DNA from: an uncultured Chlorobiaceae bacterium
GTDB taxonomy: Bacteria; Bacteroidota; Chlorobiia; Chlorobiales; Chlorobiaceae
DNA: 7,029 nucleotides
Reading direction: 5' to 3'
Assembly: GCA_903904495.1 (NCBI GenBank)
Contig: CAIVCU010000298.1
Span: 1 to 7,029 of the forward strand
Part shown: piece by piece, positions 1 to 4,196 of the stretch
Position numbering within the stretch: the first letter of the stretch is position 1
How the letters are laid out: each line of letters opens with the position of its first letter
Notes under the pieces: model-generated
What the model saw: only the letters and a program-made list of their open reading frames with translations
The model's database searches: none
Told to the model about the DNA's origin: nothing
Position numbers and translations under genes: made by a program

Positions 1-279
1 CATACCAATCCGATTTATGTCAAGCATGGCGTTACGCATTACTGCGTTCCTAATATTCCGTCAGCTGTGGCAAAAACCGCCTCTTTTGCGCTTACCAATA
101 CCCTGCTCCCCTTTTTGCTGAAACTCACCTCTCATGAGACTATTTCGGATATTCTCTGGAAAAACCACAGCCTGAGGCAGGGTACCTATATTTTCAAGAG
201 CTACGTCACAAAGAGAATTCTTGCTGATCTTACCTCTCTTCAATTCAGGGAGATCGATATGCTGCTTGCCGCCAGCTGA
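1..279 (+). CDS. ald: Alanine dehydrogenase, C-terminal part (partial, 5' end outside window)
   Basis: The reading frame is open from base 1 and ends at TGA 277-279, giving 92 residues. It contains HYCVPNIPSAVAKTASFALT, followed by an N-x-LLPFLLKL stretch. This is the conserved block near the C-terminus of alanine dehydrogenases (the NAD-dependent enzyme interconverting L-alanine and pyruvate plus ammonia, cytoplasmic). The tail, with GTYIFKSYVTKRIL and a final DMLLAAS, resembles the longer C-terminus found in Bacteroidota/Chlorobi versions. Family members are about 370-400 residues, so roughly the first three quarters, including most of the Rossmann NAD domain, is missing because of the window edge, not a truncation. 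The GTG at 67 is an internal valine codon, not a start. The stop lies 8 bases from the stop of convergent crtH. Pyridine nucleotide transhydrogenase alpha subunit is a related family, but the HYCVPN block favours alanine dehydrogenase. Confidence 0.85.
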   Translation, partial: HTNPIYVKHGVTHYCVPNIPSAVAKTASFALTNTLLPFLLKLTSHETISDILWKNHSLRQGTYIFKSYVTKRILADLTSLQFREIDMLLAAS

Positions 280-287
280 GGGTGGCT

Positions 288-1802
288 TTAGATCAGCTCA
301 TCGAGCGGTTTGCCGAATTGTCGTGCTATATAAGATGCACATGAGACTCCTGAATAGGTTACAGCAATAACTCCCTGGCCGGGGAAGGTACTGTCGCCCG
401 CGGCAAAAAGGTTTTTAATCCTGGTGGTATTCTGGGGCTTCTGCAGAATGTTCTGCCCCGGTTTCAAGAGTGGGCCGTAGGATCCTTTGAACCGGTTAAG
501 ATAGCGCTGATGGGTCATCGGCGTGGCAAGCACCTTGACCTCAATGGCATTTGCGAGTCCGGGCAGAATGCTTTCAGTGCGGGATATCACTTTGGCGGCA
601 AAGGCTTCTTTTGCGTTTTGATATGCACCGTTTTTCCTGTCGTATTGCTCCCACTCGTCGACGTCGGCGGTAACGAAGGCGTGGACAATATGTTTGCCGG
701 GAGGAGCCAGAGAAGGGTCGAGGAGCGTCGGAGCTGAAAAATAGATGGTTCCGCCAGGTTGATTGTAGTTTTCCCATCTATCGACAAGAATATGGTGGAC
801 ATAAAAATCGTCAGGTATGACGGAGGCATCGACACCGAGATAGAGCTGGAACCAGCTGGGGGCTCTTAAAAATCTGTTTTCATCCACCTTGTAGCGTGCA
901 TCAGTGATGAGGTGGTTAAAGGTATCCCAAATAGTGGCATTACTGATGACTGCTTTTGCGAAACATTCGCTTCCATCTGCCAGCCTGACTCCGCGGGCTT
1001 CTCCGTTTTCTACAATAATAGAGGTTACTTCGGATTGAAAGCGGATTTGACCTCCAGACTTTTCAATACCCTGGCATAAGGCTTTGGGAATGGCGCCGGA
1101 ACCTCCGACAGGATAGTTGATTCCACCATGATGTCGATCAGCAAGGCAGATGCCGGCATTGACGAGTGGCGTTGAAACGGCATCCTGGACCGCCCAGGAG
1201 TAGGCTTCGATATCAATGAATTTTAGAAGTTCCTCGTCACGGATATACCTCCTGGCTGTCTTGCCCATGGAACGAAAGGTCTTTACTGCGAGCTGGATAA
1301 TTTTGGCCGGAAACGTAACCCCTACAGAAGCAAGATGAAACGGATCTTCAAGCGAACCGGCGGGTAGAGAGCTGAGAATATCGTGAACATCTTCAAGTTC
1401 GCTGTAAAACTTTTCAATTCCTGCGCGTTCATGCGGAAAACGTGCGCTTAGCGCTTCGAGAAATGCATCGCGATCGTAATGTGCCGGGAGTGAAAAACCG
1501 TTTGGCAGATGATAGTGAATCTGTACAGGATCACGGAGTGTCGGTACCTCAAGCCCCAGTTTCCTGAATATCCTTGTATGGAGGTTGAGGGTTCCGCTTT
1601 GCCGGTTTTCACCAAAGCCATAAAAGACGGATGCACCGGCATCAAAACTGTAGCCTTCGCGCTGAAAAGAGGAACAGCTTCCGCCCGGATAACGGTTTTT
1701 TTCGAAAACGAGGGTTGAAATACCACGATCCTGAAGCAGCGCTGCAGCAGTGAGTCCTCCAATCCCGGAGCCGATAACAATGACATCGGGAGATTCATTC
1801 AT
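288..1802 (-). CDS. crtH: Carotenoid (prolycopene) isomerase CrtH
   Basis: This is a 504-residue FAD-dependent protein of the phytoene desaturase/CrtISO superfamily. The N-terminus carries the dinucleotide-binding motif VIVIGSGIGGLTAA (about residues 8-21), followed by an acidic strand end, LVFEKN, and the PGGSCSSF segment. The C-terminus has the FAD-contacting block LFAAGDSTFPGQGVIAVTYS, and the length matches cyanobacterial CrtH (about 500 residues). In organisms that make lycopene by the plant/cyanobacterial route (CrtP, CrtQ, CrtH), this enzyme converts poly-cis-lycopene to all-trans-lycopene. In green sulfur bacteria the product feeds chlorobactene or isorenieratene synthesis. The ATG at 1802 places the Rossmann motif at the usual distance from the N-terminus; the Shine-Dalgarno site before it is weak. 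It is divergent from the sigma-factor gene and convergent with ald. Another carotenoid desaturase or oxidase of the superfamily is the alternative, but the GDSTFPGQGV block favours the isomerase. Confidence 0.87.
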   Translation of the reverse strand: MNESPDVIVIGSGIGGLTAAALLQDRGISTLVFEKNRYPGGSCSSFQREGYSFDAGASVFYGFGENRQSGTLNLHTRIFRKLGLEVPTLRDPVQIHYHLPNGFSLPAHYDRDAFLEALSARFPHERAGIEKFYSELEDVHDILSSLPAGSLEDPFHLASVGVTFPAKIIQLAVKTFRSMGKTARRYIRDEELLKFIDIEAYSWAVQDAVSTPLVNAGICLADRHHGGINYPVGGSGAIPKALCQGIEKSGGQIRFQSEVTSIIVENGEARGVRLADGSECFAKAVISNATIWDTFNHLITDARYKVDENRFLRAPSWFQLYLGVDASVIPDDFYVHHILVDRWENYNQPGGTIYFSAPTLLDPSLAPPGKHIVHAFVTADVDEWEQYDRKNGAYQNAKEAFAAKVISRTESILPGLANAIEVKVLATPMTHQRYLNRFKGSYGPLLKPGQNILQKPQNTTRIKNLFAAGDSTFPGQGVIAVTYSGVSCASYIARQFGKPLDELI

Positions 1803-1933
1803 AAATATTGTTCATCCAGATTAGTTCTAAAGTTCTTAAATGGCTTAAAATATATTGATTTAAATTATTTATTTTATCGTGTCGGACCCCCACATGCAAA
1901 ACAATGTTATTTGAAACCGGAGGATTTCAGCTC
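1803..1933. promoter_or_regulatory. AT-rich divergent intergenic region between crtH and the ECF sigma gene
   Basis: The spacer must hold the promoters of crtH (leftward) and of the sigma/anti-sigma pair (rightward). The stretch 1835-1880 is almost wholly A and T. I could not assign a convincing -35/-10 pair in either direction. I also did not find the GGAAT / GTT pair expected of a SigR-type self-regulated promoter, so autoregulation is not supported by what I can read here. Confidence 0.5.
1919..1924 (+). promoter_or_regulatory. Shine-Dalgarno site that decides the start of the ECF sigma gene
   Basis: GGAGGA at 1919-1924 ends 9 bases before the ATG at 1934. The in-frame ATG at 1904 has no purine-rich site before it (the preceding bases are C-rich, then CATGCAAAACA). 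If 1904 were the start, this near-perfect ribosome site would lie inside the gene. Confidence 0.7.
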
Positions 1934-2563
1934 ATGGATAAACCTGATCCAGCCCGTAATGTTAAAACCACTACACAAAAAGTCTCTCTGTCGAGAGAGG
2001 AGCGTCAAAAACAACTTGAGTTTCAAAAGGAAGCTGTCGTTCATCTCAATTCGCTTTATAATTATGCACTTCATTTAACCATGAATCCGAGTGATGCCGA
2101 AGATCTGGTGCAGGAAACCTATCTGAAGGCTTATAGATTTTTTAATTCATTCGAGAGGGGAACAAACTGTAAGGCATGGCTGTTTAAAATCCTGAAAAAC
2201 AACTATATCAACCGGTTTCGTAAAAATTCAAAAGAGCCGGGGAAGGTTGATTACGATCTTATCAAGGATTTTTATCATTCTATAAAGGATGTTCAGAATG
2301 ATACCAGTGAAGATGAAAGCGATTATTTCCATTCATTGCTGCATGAAGAGGTCTATCAGGCTCTTCACTCTCTGCCTGAAGAGTTCAGGGAGGTGATACA
2401 GCTTTGTGATATTGAAGGATTTACGTATGAAGAAATTGCAAATATGGTTGAAAGTCCCATCGGTACCGTAAGATCAAGGTTGTACAGGGGCAGGAAACTG
2501 CTTCGTGAACAGCTTGAAGGATACGCTAAAAAATATGGTTTCAACACCGATAAAGATCAATAA
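1934..2563 (+). CDS. ECF-type RNA polymerase sigma factor, SigR/SigH-like
   Basis: This is a 209-residue group 4 (extracytoplasmic function) sigma factor. Region 2 is clear: LYNYALHLTMNPSDAEDLVQ, then ETYLKAYRFFNSFERGTN and CKAWLFKILKNNYINRFRK, which contacts core polymerase and the -10 element. Region 4 follows a variable acidic linker (ties such as DTSEDESD) and includes LPEEFREVIQLCDIEGFTYE and the helix-turn-helix PIGTVRSRLYRGRKLLRE, which reads the -35 element. The RGTNxKAWLFKIL and IEGFTYEEIA wording is very close to Streptomyces SigR and Mycobacterium SigH, the thiol-oxidative and heat stress sigma factors. The next gene encodes a ZAS anti-sigma factor, as in those systems. The start at 1934 is chosen for its GGAGGA site; an in-frame ATG at 1904 would add 10 residues. 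The SigR-like grouping is inferred from recalled family sequences, not from an alignment. Confidence 0.9.
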   Translation: MDKPDPARNVKTTTQKVSLSREERQKQLEFQKEAVVHLNSLYNYALHLTMNPSDAEDLVQETYLKAYRFFNSFERGTNCKAWLFKILKNNYINRFRKNSKEPGKVDYDLIKDFYHSIKDVQNDTSEDESDYFHSLLHEEVYQALHSLPEEFREVIQLCDIEGFTYEEIANMVESPIGTVRSRLYRGRKLLREQLEGYAKKYGFNTDKDQ

Positions 2564-2589
2564 ATAAATATGTACAAAATATTTCCGCT

Positions 2590-2820
2590 ATGAACTGCCA
2601 AAAAGCGCGGGTGCTTATGAGTGCCGCTGTAGATTTTGAGCTTTCCCTTAAGGAAGAACAGGGCTTTCTTCTGCACCTCTCGGAGTGCAAAGAGTGCCAG
2701 GATGAGTTTGATGAGGCTAAAAAAACCAAAATGATCATCAAGGAAAAAATTGTCCAGTTCAAAGCACCTCAATCCCTGATTGATTCAATCATGGAACTTA
2801 CCAGCGTCAGCGTGCATTAG
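2590..2820 (+). CDS. Zinc-binding anti-sigma factor (ZAS family, RsrA-like)
   Basis: This is a 76-residue soluble protein with no membrane segment. It has the ZAS signature His-x3-Cys-x2-Cys in LLHLSECKECQDEFDEA, as H29, C33 and C36, with a further Cys at position 3. The spacing C3-(26)-H29-(4)-C33-(3)-C36 equals that of the zinc ligands C11, H37, C41 and C44 as I recall them for Streptomyces RsrA. In RsrA, oxidation makes a C11-C44 disulfide, expels zinc and frees SigR. The same ligands here suggest a cytoplasmic thiol-redox anti-sigma factor for the sigma factor encoded just upstream (26-base gap, same strand, probable operon). It lacks the extra cysteines of RsrA after the HxxxCxxC motif. 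No good Shine-Dalgarno site precedes ATG 2590. A 7-codon reading frame (ATG 2570) ends with a TGA overlapping this ATG, which would allow translational coupling. Confidence 0.85.
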   Translation: MNCQKARVLMSAAVDFELSLKEEQGFLLHLSECKECQDEFDEAKKTKMIIKEKIVQFKAPQSLIDSIMELTSVSVH

Positions 2821-2897
2821 AGCATGAAAACACCCTTCTTTCAGAACAGCCCGGCCTGAATAGTAATCGTGACAATTGCTCTAAGGCTATTTATGGT

Positions 2898-2927
2898 TTG
2901 AATAGTATAATTAAATAGCTATATAAT
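2898..2927 (+). promoter_or_regulatory. Sigma-70-type promoter of the ArsR-family gene
   Basis: TTGAAT at 2898-2903 and a perfect TATAAT at 2922-2927 are separated by 18 bases, predicting a transcript start near 2934 and a leader of about 65 bases before ATG 3000. It follows the end of the anti-sigma gene by about 80 bases, so the regulator is probably transcribed separately from the sigma/anti-sigma pair. Confidence 0.6.
2910..2927. promoter_or_regulatory. Candidate operator: imperfect palindrome covering spacer and -10
   Basis: ATTAAATAGCTATATAAT is an 18-base dyad centred on ATAGCTAT; only two of its nine base pairs break the symmetry. It overlaps the last part of the spacer and the whole -10 box of the ArsR-gene promoter. 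That is where a self-repressing ArsR/SmtB dimer would be expected to bind. The AT-rich composition makes chance symmetry possible. Confidence 0.4.
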
Positions 2928-2999
2928 CACTTAAACTCTTACACTAACATTATCGCTGTAAAGCGGATACCGCTGTATCGCTTCAGCAAAAGGGTTGTC

Positions 3000-3389
3000 A
3001 TGAACAAGACTGTCACCATAACAGAAGAAGAGGTTAAACGGTGGAATCTCAATATGCCGGACGAAATGCTTGAAGCTGTTTCCAATCGTTTCAAGTTGCT
3101 TTCAGAGCCTATGAGACTTAAAATATTGCGTGTTCTTTGTGAACGGGAGCATACTGTTCAGGAGATTGTCAATAAGGTACAGGCCACACAGGCAAACATT
3201 TCAAAACATCTTGCCCTGATGCATGAGAATGGAGTGGTAAGCCGGAGAAAAGAGGGTTTGAAATGTTATTACCGTATCGCAGATGACAGTATTATCTATT
3301 CATGCTATCTGAGTTCAAGAAGTGTTGTTGAAAATCTTCAGGACCGGCTCAGCTGGGTACAGAAGGTGAATACCGATCTCTCCAATTGA
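3000..3389 (+). CDS. ArsR/SmtB-family winged-helix transcriptional regulator
   Basis: This 129-residue protein has the ArsR fold in order: FKLLSEPMRLKILRVL (helices 1-2, about residues 31-46), VQEIVNKVQATQANISKHLA (helix-turn-helix, about 53-72), LMHENGVVSRRKEGLKCYYR (recognition helix end and beta wing, about 73-92), then a C-terminal dimerisation helix. Such proteins are dimeric repressors released by metals, oxidants or sulfur species. The classic metal sites are not visible: there is no CVC motif in the recognition region (it reads VLCERE) and no His/Asp cluster in the last helix. Three cysteines, C47, C89 and C102, remain, so thiol or sulfide sensing is possible but unproven. The start has AGGG at 2991-2994, five bases before ATG. 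It lies between the sigma/anti-sigma pair and hsp20. Its target genes cannot be read from the sequence beyond probable self-control. Confidence 0.88.
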   Translation: MNKTVTITEEEVKRWNLNMPDEMLEAVSNRFKLLSEPMRLKILRVLCEREHTVQEIVNKVQATQANISKHLALMHENGVVSRRKEGLKCYYRIADDSIIYSCYLSSRSVVENLQDRLSWVQKVNTDLSN

Positions 3390-3485
3390 CGCCAACACCT
3401 CACTGCTCTGCACGAAGGTGTTGGCAAGGGTAATACCGGCCATCTTCTCTTCTTCGATACTTTCCATTTCTGTTGTATCCTCCAT
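3315..3485 (-). CDS. Doubtful small reading frame antisense to the 3' end of the ArsR-family gene
   Basis: Read leftward from ATG at 3485-3483, an open frame of 56 residues begins with an acidic stretch (MEDTTEMESIEEEKMAG), continues with ITLANTFVQSSEVLASIGEI, and stops at 3315 inside the ArsR-family gene. A purine-rich GAGGCGAG precedes the ATG by six bases, and the 3390-3485 part has codon choices that look plausible. Against it are the 75-base antisense overlap with a convincing gene, the stem-loop at 3391-3425 lying inside it, and no family resemblance. It is recorded because the part outside the ArsR gene has no other explanation. Confidence 0.2.
   Translation of the reverse strand: MEDTTEMESIEEEKMAGITLANTFVQSSEVLASIGEIGIHLLYPAEPVLKIFNNTS
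3391..3425. terminator. Perfect 10-bp stem-loop just after the ArsR-family gene
   Basis: GCCAACACCT (3391-3400) and AGGTGTTGGC (3416-3425) are exact inverted copies around a 15-base loop, starting one base after the TGA at 3387-3389. The position suits transcript ending or 3'-end protection. It lacks a following T-run (AAGGGTAAT), so it is not a canonical intrinsic terminator and may need Rho or act on RNA stability. Confidence 0.45.
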
Positions 3486-3522
3486 GTTTTTCTCGCCTCT
3501 TTTCACGCGCCGTCATTTTTGA

Positions 3523-3571
3523 CACTGTGTGACATTTTTTCAATATAAATGACGCACTGTGTGACATTTTT
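3523..3571 (+). repeat. Two 17-base direct repeats, probable upstream activator sites
   Basis: CACTGTGTGACATTTTT occurs exactly at 3523-3539 and again at 3555-3571, a period of 32 bases or about three turns of DNA, so the two copies face the same side of the helix. Similarity extends outward: each copy is preceded by TGAC-like bases and followed by TCA or CAC and, further on, TGAC. A nearby half-related dyad GTCA-TTTT-TGAC lies at 3512-3523. The copies are about 85-130 bases upstream of the predicted start of the sigma-54 transcript, the normal distance for enhancer-binding activators. Confidence 0.7.
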
Positions 3572-3576
3572 CACAC
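3559..3576. promoter_or_regulatory. Perfect palindrome GTGTGA-N6-TCACAC
   Basis: The second repeat copy sits in an exact inverted repeat, GTGTGA (3559-3564), six bases, TCACAC (3571-3576). The first copy keeps the left arm but has TTCAAT instead of the right arm, so it would be a weaker site. The TGTGA-N6-TCACA form is the known consensus of the CRP branch of the CRP/FNR family. It could equally be the dyad of a sigma-54 activator; which protein binds cannot be told from sequence. Confidence 0.55.
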
Positions 3577-3627
3577 TATTCTGACTTTTATACCAAAGGA
3601 AAAGCTCAAAAACAGGGCTTTTAAGCA

Positions 3628-3644
3628 TTGGCACGTTTCTTGCT
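3628..3644 (+). promoter_or_regulatory. Sigma-54 (RpoN) promoter upstream of hsp20
   Basis: TTGGCACGTTTCTTGCT matches the sigma-54 consensus (TGGCACG, four bases, TTGCW) at every conserved position. The -24 GG is at 3630-3631 and the -12 GC at 3642-3643, exactly 12 bases apart as required. Transcription is predicted to start near 3655, giving a leader of about 60 bases to hsp20. Sigma-54 promoters need an activator ATPase bound upstream, which fits the repeat cluster at 3523-3576. Confidence 0.85.
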
Positions 3645-3704
3645 ATATACTTGTAGTGGGCAGTAAGCTGCTTACAATTAATCAAGTAACAATCCAAGCG
3701 TAAA

Positions 3705-3710
3705 AAGGAG
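3705..3710 (+). promoter_or_regulatory. Strong Shine-Dalgarno site of hsp20
   Basis: AAGGAG at 3705-3710 precedes two adjacent ATG codons, 3714 (3-base gap) and 3717 (6-base gap). The second has the better spacing. This is the strongest ribosome site in the window along with that of the sigma gene, as expected of a highly induced chaperone. Confidence 0.7.
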
Positions 3711-3716
3711 AAGATG

Positions 3717-4115
3717 ATGCTCGTACAATTATCAAAAGATCCACTGAGGCTGTTTGATGATATCCGTTCAAGTGCTAAAACGCCTTCCATGCCGACTTTC
3801 AATGTTGATATCTCGGAAGATGAGACGGGGTTCCATATTGACGCTGAACTGCCAGGAATAGCCAAAGAGGAAATTGCGCTTAATGTGGAGGACGATGTGC
3901 TGACCATTAAAGCGGAGAGAAAACAGAGTGCTGAAGTAAACAAAAAAGATTATCTGCGTATCGAGAGGACTTATGGAAGTTTATTGAGAAAATTTAATCT
4001 TGGCGAAACAATTGATCAGGAGAACATTAATGCGGGCTTTGACAATGGAATACTTCATGTAACCTTGCCGAAAGCTCAGATGACAAAAAAAACAAAGGAA
4101 ATTTCGATCAATTAA
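3717..4115 (+). CDS. hsp20: Small heat-shock protein, Hsp20/alpha-crystallin family
   Basis: This is a 132-residue ATP-independent holdase, cytoplasmic and expected to form oligomers that bind unfolding proteins for later refolding by DnaK. A short N-terminal arm (LSKDPLRLFDDIR) is followed by the alpha-crystallin domain from about residue 27. It opens with FNVDISEDETGFHIDAELPG, continues through VEDDVLTIKAERK and RTYGSLLRKFNLGETID, and ends with the conserved NGILHVTLPKA. An I-x-I anchor (ISI, in the last four residues) closes the protein, as in most bacterial sHsps. The length is slightly short of the usual 140-160. ATG 3717 is chosen over 3714 for its ribosome-site spacing; the difference is one methionine. 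It is preceded by a sigma-54 promoter and followed by an intrinsic terminator and then dnaK in the same direction. Confidence 0.93.
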   Translation: MLVQLSKDPLRLFDDIRSSAKTPSMPTFNVDISEDETGFHIDAELPGIAKEEIALNVEDDVLTIKAERKQSAEVNKKDYLRIERTYGSLLRKFNLGETIDQENINAGFDNGILHVTLPKAQMTKKTKEISIN

Positions 4116-4127
4116 CAGTATAGGTTC

Positions 4128-4165
4128 CGGGCTCACCATTATACAAGATGAGCCCGCAATTTTTT
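4128..4165 (+). terminator. Intrinsic terminator between hsp20 and dnaK
   Basis: CGGGCTCA (4128-4135) pairs exactly with TGAGCCCG (4149-4156) around a 13-base loop, followed by CAA and six T (4160-4165). This is a standard intrinsic terminator, 12 bases after the hsp20 stop and about 30 bases before the dnaK start. With so little room for a separate dnaK promoter, it probably lets part of the transcription through and so sets the hsp20:dnaK ratio. Confidence 0.8.
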
Positions 4166-4196
4166 ATATCACATCCAAAACAAGGATTATACTCTC

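Larger units (their letters stand above)
3390..3713. promoter_or_regulatory. Regulatory region between the ArsR-family gene and hsp20
   Basis: This stretch of over 300 bases holds, in order: the stem-loop at 3391-3425; a pyrimidine-rich part (3430-3510) whose other strand carries a doubtful small reading frame; a tandem-repeat cluster at 3512-3584; a short inverted repeat AAAAGC / GCTTTT (3600-3605 / 3617-3622); a sigma-54 promoter (3628-3644); a small dyad GTAAGCTGCTTAC (3663-3675) at about +9 to +21 of the predicted transcript; and the hsp20 ribosome site. I see no sigma-70 promoter and no CIRCE element in it. Confidence 0.7.

Noticed and set aside
1448..1798. 116-codon open frame on the minus strand
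   Set aside because: It overlaps crtH in another frame on the same strand; crtH carries the FAD-binding motif here.
1904..1933. Upstream ATG as start of the ECF sigma gene
   Set aside because: It has no ribosome site, while GGAGGA precedes the ATG at 1934, so the 10 extra residues are probably not made.
3600..3622. AAAAGC / GCTTTT inverted repeat just before the sigma-54 promoter, as a terminator
   Set aside because: The stem is only 6 bp with four A-T pairs and an 11-base loop; too weak to call, though recorded in the regulatory-region entry.
3503..3943. 146-codon open frame on the minus strand
   Set aside because: It is antisense to hsp20 and would run through the sigma-54 promoter and its repeats; the Ser-rich composition is typical of a shadow frame.
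3390..4196. Search for a CIRCE operator (TTAGCACTC / GAGTGCTAA) before hsp20 or dnaK
   Set aside because: No copy or near-copy was seen, so HrcA control is not supported here.
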